DNA from: Aestuariibius sp. HNIBRBA575
GTDB taxonomy: Bacteria > Pseudomonadota > Alphaproteobacteria > Rhodobacterales > Rhodobacteraceae
NCBI RefSeq assembly: GCF_040932005.1
Contig: NZ_CP162414.1
Coordinates: 1,887,501 to 1,951,500, forward strand
Reading direction: 5' to 3'
Length of the DNA: 64,000 nucleotides
Positions 36,591-45,388 of this stretch are shown one piece after another. A model generated the notes under the pieces. That model ran no database searches, had not been told where the DNA came from, and was given only the letters and a program-made list of their open reading frames with translations. Within the stretch, counting starts at the first letter, position 1. The number at the start of each line of letters is the position of its first letter. A program made the position numbers and the translations under genes.

Positions 36591-38324
36591 TTATCGCATC
36601 TCATTCGCGGGCGTTACACCAAGGATACCAAGACCACCGGAAATCACAACGGCCACGGCAGAAATCAGCGCAATTTTTGACTGTGTTGCTGCCAGATCAC
36701 CCTCTTGCAAGAACCGCAAGCTCGGTTCGTCTTTGCCCCGGTTCCACAATGCATGGAAATCGCTGGCCAATTCATACAGATAAAACGCGATCCGGTGGGG
36801 TTCGTTGGTCCGTGCAGCAATTTCCACCAAACGCGGCCATTCGGCGATTTTTTTCGCCACGGTGATTTCGGCATCATGGGTCAACCCAGACAGATCCACC
36901 GCGCCCAGCGCGGCATGGGATGTGTCGATGTCGGATTTGCGCAGCACCGATTGCACCCGGGCATGGGCGTATTGCACATAGAAAACCGGGTTGTCTTTGG
37001 ATTGTTCGGTCACTTTGTCAAAATCAAAGTCCAGCGGCGCGTCGTTTTTCCGGGTCAGCATATGGAACCGGGTCACATCTGCGCCTACCGCATCCACCAC
37101 GTCGCGTAGCGTCACAAAGGTCCCTGCCCGTTTGGACATTTTGAACGGTTCGCCGTTTTTATACAGTTTTACCAGCTGGGTCAGTTTGACATCCAACGGC
37201 ACAGCCCCATCCGACAGGGCAGACACGGCCGCCTTCATCCGTTTGACATAGCCACCATGATCGGCGCCAAACACGTCGATCAATTCGTCAAAGCCGCGCG
37301 ATACCTTGTCATAGTGATAGGCAATGTCGGGGGCAAAATAGGTCCAGGCCCCGTCAGATTTCTGCACGGGCCGATCCACGTCATCGCCATGTTCGGTGGA
37401 TTTAAACAGGGTTTGCACCCTTGGTTCCCAATCATCCGGCTTTTTGCCTTTGGGGGGTTCCAGCACACCTTCGTAGATCAGACCTTTGGAACGCAGATCG
37501 TCGATCGACGCTTCGATCCGTCCGGTGCCATAAAGCGACTTTTCGGAATAAAACACGTCCATCTCAACGCCCAGCGCCTTTAGGTCAGCGCGGATCAGGT
37601 CCAGCATTTTGTCGGTGGCGTATTCCCGGATGTCCTGCAGCCAGACATCTTCGGGCTGGCCCAGATATTTGTCGCCAACTTTGTCTTTCAGGTCCTGACC
37701 AACCGGGATCAGGTAATCGCCCGGATAGGTGCCATCCTCAAATGCGATGTCCTGACCGTGCGCCTCTTGGTAGCGCAGATAGACCGACCGCGCCAAAACG
37801 TCGACCTGCGCACCGCCATCGTTGATGTAGTATTCCCGTGTGATGTTATACCCGGCATAATCCAGCAGACTGGCCAAGGCGTCGCCAAACACCGCGCCCC
37901 GTGTATGCCCCACATGCAGGGGACCCGTTGGGTTGGCAGACACATATTCCACGTTGACCTTTTTGCCTTGCCCCATTTGGGACCGACCATAGCTGGCATC
38001 AGTCAGCGCGGATGAAATCACGCCATGCCAAACAGGCGCTGCAAGCCGCAGGTTCAAGAAACCCGGCCCGGCCACATCGGCGGATGTAATCCGGTCATCT
38101 TCCAACAGCTTCACAGACAAAGCTTCGGCGATGTCACGGGGTTTCATTTTGGATGGTTTGGCCAGCACCATGGCGGCGTTGGTGGCCATATCCCCATGGG
38201 CTGCGTCTCGGGGTGGCTCGACCGCAACATTGTCCAACACCAGCCCGGCGGGCAACGTGCCTTCGGTCATCATGGTGTCCAGACAGGTCACAACAAGCGC
38301 CCGGATATCAGCAAAGAGGTTCAT
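36591..38324 (-). CDS. argS: Arginyl-tRNA synthetase
   Basis: 577 residues from the ATG at 38324, with AAAGGA 6 bases upstream (the longer frame to 38390 has none). N-terminal additional domain, then VEYVSANPTGPLHVGHTRGA with the HIGH equivalent HVGH, GADHGGYVKRMKAA, and FKMSKRAGTFVTL as the KMSKS equivalent. C-terminal DALR anticodon-binding domain. Charges tRNA-Arg. Head of the argS-SPOR-nagZ-scpA-scpB run. Confidence 0.97.
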   Translation of the reverse strand: MNLFADIRALVVTCLDTMMTEGTLPAGLVLDNVAVEPPRDAAHGDMATNAAMVLAKPSKMKPRDIAEALSVKLLEDDRITSADVAGPGFLNLRLAAPVWHGVISSALTDASYGRSQMGQGKKVNVEYVSANPTGPLHVGHTRGAVFGDALASLLDYAGYNITREYYINDGGAQVDVLARSVYLRYQEAHGQDIAFEDGTYPGDYLIPVGQDLKDKVGDKYLGQPEDVWLQDIREYATDKMLDLIRADLKALGVEMDVFYSEKSLYGTGRIEASIDDLRSKGLIYEGVLEPPKGKKPDDWEPRVQTLFKSTEHGDDVDRPVQKSDGAWTYFAPDIAYHYDKVSRGFDELIDVFGADHGGYVKRMKAAVSALSDGAVPLDVKLTQLVKLYKNGEPFKMSKRAGTFVTLRDVVDAVGADVTRFHMLTRKNDAPLDFDFDKVTEQSKDNPVFYVQYAHARVQSVLRKSDIDTSHAALGAVDLSGLTHDAEITVAKKIAEWPRLVEIAARTNEPHRIAFYLYELASDFHALWNRGKDEPSLRFLQEGDLAATQSKIALISAVAVVISGGLGILGVTPANEMR

Positions 38325-38414
38325 CGGTTTTCCTTTCGGGGTTCGCGCGGGGTTTACCAGAGGCACAGGCCACGTCAATGTGGCAGGCAAAAGAGATGAG
38401 GGTCAGAGAGCAAA

Positions 38415-39557
38415 ATGCAGCGAATTTCCGGAATTTTGTTGGCGGTGACGCTGTTTGCGATGTTTGCTGTCTTGGTGTTGATCCGCGCCGAACAAAGCTG
38501 GGCGGGAATACAGCTGTTCAAAATGGAGGCCATTGGCTGGATTCCCCAGAGCGGCCAGGCGCCCCCGCCGCTGATGTCGTTTGACGACGGGATCAGCCTG
38601 TCGCCGCATTTGTTCAACCAGCTGCTGGAACTGCATATCGTGCTGGTGGTTGGGGTTCTGGCCCTCACCGGGGCCTATCTGGGTGGTGTTGCCTATGCCC
38701 AGCGCAAACGGCTGTTATCCCGTATTGCAGGATGGAACGGATTGGCGATGTATTTTGCGCTGATGGGGTATTTGGTGATGATCTATACCGACCCTCAGAT
38801 GCGGCTGCCGCTGGACACGTTGGGGCAAACATTGTCGCTTGGCACGTTTGACCAAGATGACACCGGAGTGTTGTTCCGATTTGGCGATCGACACTTTGAA
38901 ATCTTGATGTTGACCTTGGGGACCTTGGCGCTGCTGTTGGGGATTTTTGCGCTGATAAGCATTCATCATCCACGTCTGGGGTGGCTGGGGGCGTTCTTTT
39001 CAACTTTTACGTTGCTCTCATTCTTCGCCCCCGACTCAACCCTTCAGGCCGAATTACCGGTTCACCTCATGTTTCCGCTCTTGGTGATTATTGGCGTCAC
39101 GGCATTCCGCCTCAGTGATGGTGACGACCCGGCAAGCCCGTTCCTGTTTTTCGCGGCGTTCGTTTCCCTGGTCGGGATCATCATCGTCATGAGCGTCATG
39201 GTCACGCTTTATGACGCGCTGGCAGAGCTATTGGTGGCCTCAATGCATCTGATTATTCTGCCGCTTTGGGTGGGTGGATTGGCCGCGGGTATCCGACAAC
39301 GTGCGCGCCGTGTTCCCACCGGGTCTGGCATCTGGATATTATGTTTAGGATTGATGACAGCAACCATGAGCATCGCCATGGCGCTGGTAAATCTGATGCA
39401 TGACGGTATGCCAGCCCGCTATCCAGATTATCCGAGCTTTTTTCAAACCGGCCAAGTGATCGTCACGCTCAGCTTTGCCGGTTTGGTTGTTTTCGCCGCG
39501 ATTGCGTTTAGGCGGTTGCGGGCGGCATCACGCGCCCAACATGCGGCGCGCCAGTAA
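38415..39557 (+). CDS. Unknown polytopic membrane protein
   Basis: 380 residues with about nine or ten hydrophobic helices, beginning GILLAVTLFAMFAVLVLI and ending GLVVFAAIAFRRLRAASR. A few histidines lie in or near helices (LELHIVLVV, DRHFEILML, SMHLIILPLW), which is loosely reminiscent of heme-binding membrane proteins but too little for a call. The region 35-75 is probably periplasmic. No homologous family comes to mind. Its 3' end overlaps the convergent dgt gene by 50 bases. Divergent from argS with a gap of about 90 bases. Confidence 0.7.
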   Translation: MQRISGILLAVTLFAMFAVLVLIRAEQSWAGIQLFKMEAIGWIPQSGQAPPPLMSFDDGISLSPHLFNQLLELHIVLVVGVLALTGAYLGGVAYAQRKRLLSRIAGWNGLAMYFALMGYLVMIYTDPQMRLPLDTLGQTLSLGTFDQDDTGVLFRFGDRHFEILMLTLGTLALLLGIFALISIHHPRLGWLGAFFSTFTLLSFFAPDSTLQAELPVHLMFPLLVIIGVTAFRLSDGDDPASPFLFFAAFVSLVGIIIVMSVMVTLYDALAELLVASMHLIILPLWVGGLAAGIRQRARRVPTGSGIWILCLGLMTATMSIAMALVNLMHDGMPARYPDYPSFFQTGQVIVTLSFAGLVVFAAIAFRRLRAASRAQHAARQ

Positions 39558-40686
39558 GCTGTTCGTGGGTTTCCAGCGCAAACCGGTCGGTCATGCCCGA
39601 AATGTAATCTGACACAATCCGCGCCAATGCCACCTCATCGCCTTGGATCAGCTCAACGTCCTTGCGCCATTGCTTGGGCAACAGGCTTGGATCATTCATG
39701 AATGCTGGAAACAGGTCCACCACGGCTTGGGTTACCTCTTGGCGCATTTCGACCACGGATGGGGCGCGGTACATGCGGGTAAACAGGAATTTACGCACCA
39801 CTTTCAGATCGCGCCACATATCCGGTGAAAACTGCACCATCATTTTGCCCGCATCCCGAATGTCTTGTGGGCATTGGGGGTTCAGTGCCGCCAAGTTGGC
39901 GCGGCTCACGGCCAGCACATCTTCGACCAATAGGCCAAAGAACCGGCGCAACGCTTCGTGGCGACGGCGGTAATAGTTCAGACCGGGATATGTCTGATCC
40001 ACCAGACGGAAACAATCGCCCACAATCGGCAGGTCCAACAGATCATCGGTGCCAAACAATTCGGCGCGTAACCCGTCATGGATGTCGTGGTGATTATAGG
40101 CGATATCATCAGCCAGTGCGGCCACTTGGGCTTCGCCACTGGCATGGGTGTGCAATTCCAGATCGTGGCGCGCGTTATAGTCGGTCAACGCATAAGGTAT
40201 ATCGCCCACAACCGGCCCGTTATGTTTGGCAATCCCTTCTAGCGTTTCCCATGTTAGGTTCAGCCCATCCCATTCCGCGTAATGCCGTTCCAGCCCCGTG
40301 ACGATCCGAATGGCCTGTGCGTTGTGATCAAATCCCCCATAGGGCGCCATCAGATCAGACAGGGCGTCTTCGCCCGTATGGCCAAACGGCGTATGTCCCA
40401 GATCATGGGCCAGCGCCACCGCTTCGGCCAGTTCTTCTTCGAACCCCAGCGTTTTGGCCACGGTGCGGGCCACCTGAGCGACCTCAATCGAATGGGTCAG
40501 ACGTGTGCGGAAATAATCGCCCTCATGTTCCACGAACACTTGGGTTTTGTGTTTCAACCGCCGAAACGCACTGGAATGGATGATCCGATCCCGGTCGCGC
40601 TGAAACGGAGAGCGATGCGCGCTCTCTTCTTCTGGATAGAGCCTGCCCCGCGTTTGCATCGGATCACAGGCATAAATGGCTGCCAT
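39508..40686 (-). CDS. dgt: dGTP triphosphohydrolase-like HD protein
   Basis: 392 residues from the ATG at 40686. HD-domain metal ligands: TRLTHSIEVAQVARTVAK, HDLGHTPFGHTGEDAL, and later LADDIAYNHHDIHDGL. N-terminal HRSPFQRDRDRIIHSSAFRRL is the dNTPase signature. It cleaves dGTP or other dNTPs to nucleoside and triphosphate, controlling dNTP pools. The 3' end overlaps the convergent membrane protein gene. Length is typical of the dgt type 2 group (about 380-400). Confidence 0.92.
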   Translation of the reverse strand: MAAIYACDPMQTRGRLYPEEESAHRSPFQRDRDRIIHSSAFRRLKHKTQVFVEHEGDYFRTRLTHSIEVAQVARTVAKTLGFEEELAEAVALAHDLGHTPFGHTGEDALSDLMAPYGGFDHNAQAIRIVTGLERHYAEWDGLNLTWETLEGIAKHNGPVVGDIPYALTDYNARHDLELHTHASGEAQVAALADDIAYNHHDIHDGLRAELFGTDDLLDLPIVGDCFRLVDQTYPGLNYYRRRHEALRRFFGLLVEDVLAVSRANLAALNPQCPQDIRDAGKMMVQFSPDMWRDLKVVRKFLFTRMYRAPSVVEMRQEVTQAVVDLFPAFMNDPSLLPKQWRKDVELIQGDEVALARIVSDYISGMTDRFALETHEQLTGAPHVGRVMPPATA

Positions 40687-40801
40687 AACGCGCCTGCCTC
40701 TCACTTTTCCCAGATGGGATGTCCCTAATGTGACGACATGCCTTGCCGCCTCTGCCTGTCTTTCCTATATTTGGTCCCTGACCCAAGCGATAGGCCTTAA
40801 T

Positions 40802-41128
40802 ATGCTGACCCTGCCCCCAAAAGTGACTGAACGTGCGTTTGAACGCCTGTCTGAAATTGGCGCTGCGTCCCAAGGTAAGGCGCTGCGCGTGGCCGTCGAA
40901 GGCGGCGGTTGTAGCGGGTTTCAGTACGAAATTGATCTGGACGAAGTCAAAGCCGATGATCTGGTATTAGAGGGATCGGGGGAAAAGGTGGTTGTCGATT
41001 CCGTTTCCTTGCCATTTCTCACTGACGCCGTGATCGATTTCTCAGAGGAACTGATCGGCGCGCGGTTTGTGATTGAAAACCCCAATGCCAGTTCATCCTG
41101 CGGCTGTGGGACATCCTTTTCGATGTAA
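40802..41128 (+). CDS. A-type iron-sulfur carrier (ErpA-like)
   Basis: 108 residues from the ATG at 40802, the normal length of ErpA/IscA. LRVAVEGGGCSGFQYEIDLDE gives Cys37; SSCGCGTSF gives Cys100 and Cys102. It transfers Fe-S clusters to target proteins. Located divergent to dgt; the upstream longer frame (40676) overlaps dgt and lacks support. The window thus has two A-type carriers of clearly different length and sequence. Confidence 0.94.
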   Translation: MLTLPPKVTERAFERLSEIGAASQGKALRVAVEGGGCSGFQYEIDLDEVKADDLVLEGSGEKVVVDSVSLPFLTDAVIDFSEELIGARFVIENPNASSSCGCGTSFSM

Positions 41129-41145
41129 GCCATGTGGGTGAGTTT

Positions 41146-41835
41146 ATGTGCCACCGTTTAAAAAGTATGAAAAATGGCATGCGCGGATTGGGTGTCTTTC
41201 TGGCCTTGGCGTTTCCAACTTTGTCAACGCCCACCCCACTGCGCGCGGACACATCGCAATTGATCGCGCCCAGTCCAGAATTCCTTTATACCTATTACCA
41301 AGAAAACGCACCCCATTGGACGGACCTACCGGACCATGTCTTGCAAGCTTTGATGGCGGCTGAGGATCTTCATTTTTTAGATCGGCCACTTAAACAGTCC
41401 ACATTCGCAACACAAATGTCCAATTGGCACAACCCAAGCGACACCAATCACCCAGCTTTTCGGTCACTTTATCAGGTCGCCTTCGCATTCTCGCTCTCAG
41501 AGGCCTTGAGCCATGAACAGGTGCTCAATTGGTACGCAAACGAAATCTATCTGGGCCAAGGCTGCTATGGGGTGGCACATGCCGCGCAAGCCTATTGGGG
41601 CAAACCCGCCGCGGATCTTAGCCTTGCCGAAGCCGCCTATCTGGCCGCCCTGCCCAAAGCCCCTGCATACTTTCATCCGATCAGAAATCATGATGCAGCT
41701 GTAACCCGCCGCAACTTTGTCCTGTCAGAAATGGTCGTCCCTGGGTTTATCACCCCACAGATGGCGCAAGCCGCCATGTCTGAACCGCTGGCGGTGATGT
41801 CCCCGCTTGGACAATGTCAGGACCAAACAGAGTAA
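41146..41835 (+). CDS. GT51 glycosyltransferase-like protein, degenerate
   Basis: 229 residues; other starts (41134 GTG, 41167 ATG) are possible. Signal-like leader GLGVFLALAFPTLSTPTPLRA. The body aligns with the GT51 transglycosylase domain of class A PBPs: LMAAEDLHFLDRPL, STFATQMSNW, then ANEIYLGQGCYGVAHAAQAYWGKPAADLSLAEAAYLAALPKAP. The usual EDxxFxxHxG motif has lost His and Gly, and the glutamate in the second catalytic motif appears replaced by Gln (LYQVAFAFSL). There is no transpeptidase domain. Cell-wall polymerising activity is doubtful; it may bind lipid II or glycan. Confidence 0.7.
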   Translation: MCHRLKSMKNGMRGLGVFLALAFPTLSTPTPLRADTSQLIAPSPEFLYTYYQENAPHWTDLPDHVLQALMAAEDLHFLDRPLKQSTFATQMSNWHNPSDTNHPAFRSLYQVAFAFSLSEALSHEQVLNWYANEIYLGQGCYGVAHAAQAYWGKPAADLSLAEAAYLAALPKAPAYFHPIRNHDAAVTRRNFVLSEMVVPGFITPQMAQAAMSEPLAVMSPLGQCQDQTE

Positions 41836-41839
41836 TCTG

Positions 41840-43276
41840 TTATTCCCGCAGCCATGCCACAATCGACCGGGCAAAGGGCACATTGGACACAACCCCATCC
41901 ACAAACCCATCCGCCATATTGCGCGCAAATGCCCGTGGATCCAGCGATGCACGCAGGCGGTCGGCGGCGGCTTCGGCGCGGGCAATTCCGTTCACATCGC
42001 CGCCAATGGCATCCGCCACGCCCTGCATGGCGTCACTGGCGTGATCCCATGCCTGACGGGTTTGATCCAGCTGCGCGGTGACAATCCCCGCGGGTGCCGC
42101 AAAGGGCGCTGTGGGGGACAAAATAGCCGGAGACGTACCAGCGGCATCATTGATCACGCTCATGATGTCTTTGGCACGTGGGTCATCGCTCTGGGCCAGT
42201 TCCAGCAAACCGGCGGCGGCTTTCAACCCATTCACAGACCGCAGCAATTCTGATGGCGGGCTGATCGGATCGGCCAGATCATCGCGCAGCATCACAATGC
42301 GCTGCGCCATTGTTGCCAGATCACTGAGGGTCTGATCCTGATCCGCATCGGTCGCGATCAAAGGCGCCAAATGGCCCATCCGATCCAACAACCCCCATTG
42401 CGCGGCATCTAGCAACGCATCCCGTAATGGCCCGGGCGCCAGTACTTCCGCTTGGTTCAGCAATGGAATGATCGGGTTATTCTGAAACTCGGTGCGTTGT
42501 TCCAGCAATTGCAACACCTGCACCAATTCTTGGGCTGTGTCACTGGGATAGCGGGCCTCGACACGTCGTGCCTCGGTCAAGGCGCGGCGCAAAGCAATCG
42601 GATCCCCCGTTGTGACCGCATGTTCCGCAGACCTATTGGCCAGATCATAGGCCCAATCGCGCCCGGTTACGATCCGCCCCTCGGCATCTGGCACCATCGG
42701 CAAAACAACGATAGCACCCATTTCGTTGGGGCTGGGATAGGTCGCGCCATCATGTACGTGATTGGCCAAATCGGTGTAATAATCCGCCAATTCCTGATTG
42801 CCCGCCAAATGCGCCGCATGGGATTGATCCAACAACCGGGCCTTTTCAGCCTGATTGGCAATATATGCGTCAAACCACCCATGCATTTCCCCATCCACTT
42901 GATGAAAGGCCCGCATTCCTTCGCTAAGGGCGGCCGATACCAGCGCATGATCATAAGGTCCGGCATGCAACGCGCCCTGCCATGCCCGCAATGTTTCATC
43001 AGCCCGGTCATGGAATGTGTTGGCATGATCCCAATCCACAAACAGCCAACTGCCCCAATCCGCCAGATAGCGCTGCGCCCAATCCACGCCTTGTGCCTCA
43101 AACGCAACCGCCAGCGTCGCCGGGGCGGCATTATAGGACAGCTTTGCATCATGGGCCGCACGTGCGACGGCCACTTGGGCCCGCATGTCGCCAATGTCAT
43201 CAAAGATATCCGCCCAGCCGGGCAATGGAACACTCATCACAATTGTCGATAGAACCATCAGTGCTCTGATCATCAT
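41840..43276 (-). CDS. Exported hypothetical protein
   Basis: 478 residues. Signal peptide 1-22 (ending LPGWADIF). The mature chain is rich in Ala, Asp and Gln and appears largely helical. Notable segments are DWGSWLFVDWDHANTFHDRADETLRAW and HQVDGEMHGWFDAYIANQAEKARLLDQSHAAH, with several His and Trp residues that could form a binding pocket. No family is recognised. Likely periplasmic. Shares a divergent promoter region with xthA. Ends 4 bases from the convergent GT51-like gene. Confidence 0.72.
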   Translation of the reverse strand: MMIRALMVLSTIVMSVPLPGWADIFDDIGDMRAQVAVARAAHDAKLSYNAAPATLAVAFEAQGVDWAQRYLADWGSWLFVDWDHANTFHDRADETLRAWQGALHAGPYDHALVSAALSEGMRAFHQVDGEMHGWFDAYIANQAEKARLLDQSHAAHLAGNQELADYYTDLANHVHDGATYPSPNEMGAIVVLPMVPDAEGRIVTGRDWAYDLANRSAEHAVTTGDPIALRRALTEARRVEARYPSDTAQELVQVLQLLEQRTEFQNNPIIPLLNQAEVLAPGPLRDALLDAAQWGLLDRMGHLAPLIATDADQDQTLSDLATMAQRIVMLRDDLADPISPPSELLRSVNGLKAAAGLLELAQSDDPRAKDIMSVINDAAGTSPAILSPTAPFAAPAGIVTAQLDQTRQAWDHASDAMQGVADAIGGDVNGIARAEAAADRLRASLDPRAFARNMADGFVDGVVSNVPFARSIVAWLRE

Positions 43277-43316
43277 GATCCCCTTTTGCCTTGCCCCACC
43301 TTAGCGCATTCCCCAT

Positions 43317-43331
43317 TGTTATAGGATAACA
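43317..43331. promoter_or_regulatory. Inverted repeat between xthA and the exported protein gene
   Basis: TGTTAT-AGG-ATAACA is a perfect six-base inverted repeat with three-base spacer, in the 117-base divergent region. It overlaps a possible -10 element. It does not fit the alphaproteobacterial LexA box. Confidence 0.35.
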
Positions 43332-43393
43332 GACTTGTCAATTGGTCGCCCCGCGCTAAAACACGAAGCGAATGACCGTCAGGAGCACGCCCC

Positions 43394-44182
43394 ATGAAAA
43401 TTGCGACCTTCAATATCAATGGTGTAAAGGCGCGTGTTGGGGCACTGACACAATGGCTGGATGAAAGCCAACCGGATGTCGCTTTGTTGCAGGAAATCAA
43501 ATCCGTCGACGAAGGTTTCCCGCGCGAGATTTTCGAAGAGCGCGGCTATAACGTTGAAACACATGGGCAAAAAGGGTTCAACGGTGTTGCGATCCTGTCG
43601 AAATTCCCCCTAGAGGATGTCACACGGGGCCTGCCCGGTGATGACAGCGACGAACAGGCCCGCTGGATCGAAGCCACCGTGGTTGGCGAACAGGCTGTGC
43701 GTCTATGTGGGTTATATCTGCCCAACGGCAACCCGGTAGAGGACGGCACCCACCCCAAATATCAGTATAAAATGGCGTGGATGGAACGGCTTTATGCCCG
43801 TGCGCGCGACTTGATGGCCGACGAAGCCCCGGCCTTGATGGCGGGTGACTATAACATCATCCCCCAAGCCGAAGACGCCGCGCGGCCCGATGCATGGCGT
43901 GAGGATGCTTTGTTTCGCCCAGAAAGCCGCGCCGCGTTTCGCCGGGTTTTAAACCTTGGATTCACCGAAGCCTTTCGGGCGCGCGTCAATGGGGGCGACC
44001 ATTATTCATTTTGGGATTACCAAGCGGGCGCATGGAATCGCAATGACGGGATTCGCATCGACCATTTTCTGCTGACCCCGCAATGTGCCGATTTGTTGCG
44101 TGATTGCTGGATCGAAAGCGCCGTCAGAGGACGGGAAAAACCATCCGATCACGTTCCGGTTTGGGTTGATTTGGCGGTGTGA
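43394..44182 (+). CDS. xthA: Exodeoxyribonuclease III
   Basis: 262 residues. Endonuclease/exonuclease/phosphatase fold: MKIATFNINGVKARV (Asn), LLQEIKS (metal-binding Glu), GLYLPNGN, MAGDYNIIPQAED (Asp-Asn), DYQAGAWNRNDGIRIDHFLL and SDHVPVW with the catalytic Asp-His. It removes abasic sites and 3' blocking groups in base-excision repair. CAGGAG precedes the start by about 9 bases. Confidence 0.95.
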   Translation: MKIATFNINGVKARVGALTQWLDESQPDVALLQEIKSVDEGFPREIFEERGYNVETHGQKGFNGVAILSKFPLEDVTRGLPGDDSDEQARWIEATVVGEQAVRLCGLYLPNGNPVEDGTHPKYQYKMAWMERLYARARDLMADEAPALMAGDYNIIPQAEDAARPDAWREDALFRPESRAAFRRVLNLGFTEAFRARVNGGDHYSFWDYQAGAWNRNDGIRIDHFLLTPQCADLLRDCWIESAVRGREKPSDHVPVWVDLAV

Positions 44183-44371
44183 ACCCAACGCGCTTGATCT
44201 AAAAGTCATAGGCCGACAGACCATGGCAGCATTTAGGTTTTGTTAACCTAAACTCCTTCAACTCGTCCCCTAACCGGCCAGTTCTTGCCGCATTTGGTGG
44301 TCAATTTTGGGCAAACGGGTATGATCCAATTAGATCAAAAACCGACACGGGACCAAAACGGGACAAATTGA

Positions 44372-45349
44372 ATGAATACTGGCGTGCAAACAGGCGTAGA
44401 AATCGAATCTGATTTGACAGATATGGAAGCGCAGGATTGGCTGGATGCTGTCGACGAAATCGCCGAAGAACTTGGCTATTTTGAACCACTTGGCCCAGAT
44501 CATTCCGCTGCCTTCATTGATGCAGGCCCCAAACTGATCGTTTGTTTTGAAACCATCCAACATATCCGACGCGGCAACCGCGCCGAAGAACCGTTTGGCT
44601 GGCGCTTTGCGCGTAAACACGGCTGGTCCTCGCTGACGATTCTGGCGGATGGCGATACGTTTTTCCGGCATCGCGCAGTCTATGGCTATTTTGACCGGTT
44701 GGTTGATGATGGCTTCTTTGAGGATTTTGATCAGGTGCTGTTTGTCGGCGCCCATTCCGGGGCCTATGGTGCAGCGGCCTATTCAGTTGCGGCCCCCGGT
44801 GCGCATGTTTTGGCCATTCGGCCCTGGGCCACATTGGACCCTGCCGTCACAGGCTGGGACAAACGCCACAAAGAATTGCGTCGCACATCGTTTACGGATC
44901 GCTATGGCTTTGCCCCTGACATGATCGATGCCGCCGAAAAGGCATGGGTCATTCATGATCCCGATCAGGTTCAGGACGCGATGCATGCAGCTTTGTTCAC
45001 GCGCCCCAATGTGACGTCCCTGCGCACCCCCCGTCTGGGCTGGAAAATTGACCGCGAAATGGATGCAATGGGCATCTTTGAACCTGTCATTGATCAGGCG
45101 ATGGAGGGCACACTGAATGTGCACAGCTTTGCCAAACTCTATCGTGCCCGCCAACGCCGCCTGCCTTATCTGCGCGCCACGCTGACCAAGCTCGAAGAGC
45201 AGAATCAGCCATTACGCGCAGCAAAATGGTGTCGGGCGATTCTACGTGAAAACAACCGACCGCATTTTGGACGCAAGATCGAAGAAATGATCGGGAAAGG
45301 TGTGATAACACCGGAATTCATGATGGAATTGCAAGAACCAGCCGAGTAG
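44372..45349 (+). CDS. Hypothetical protein, alpha/beta-hydrolase-like element
   Basis: 325 residues, no signal peptide. Central part contains FVGAHSGAYGAAAYSVAAPGAHVLAIRP, resembling a strand-nucleophile-helix elbow with Ser in AHSGA, plus an upstream LTILADGDTFFRHRAVYGYFDRL. C-terminal third is basic and helical (RARQRRLPYLRATLTKLEEQNQ). I cannot assign a family with confidence; the hydrolase-like reading is an inference from the elbow motif only. Lies 39 bases before pyrC on the same strand, so it could be co-transcribed. Confidence 0.65.
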   Translation: MNTGVQTGVEIESDLTDMEAQDWLDAVDEIAEELGYFEPLGPDHSAAFIDAGPKLIVCFETIQHIRRGNRAEEPFGWRFARKHGWSSLTILADGDTFFRHRAVYGYFDRLVDDGFFEDFDQVLFVGAHSGAYGAAAYSVAAPGAHVLAIRPWATLDPAVTGWDKRHKELRRTSFTDRYGFAPDMIDAAEKAWVIHDPDQVQDAMHAALFTRPNVTSLRTPRLGWKIDREMDAMGIFEPVIDQAMEGTLNVHSFAKLYRARQRRLPYLRATLTKLEEQNQPLRAAKWCRAILRENNRPHFGRKIEEMIGKGVITPEFMMELQEPAE

Positions 45350-45388
45350 CGACTGGCGTCATTTCCTCAGATTGTGTAGGACGGTGCC

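Noticed and set aside
42452..43252. 266-codon plus-strand frame opposite the exported hypothetical protein
   Set aside because: The minus-strand frame has a signal peptide and normal composition. The plus frame is an Ile/Gly/Arg-rich shadow.
44232..44252. TTTAGGTT-TTGTT-AACCTAAA hairpin after xthA
   Set aside because: A perfect eight-pair stem, but A/T-rich and without a T-run. It could be a weak terminator or operator; not enough to call.
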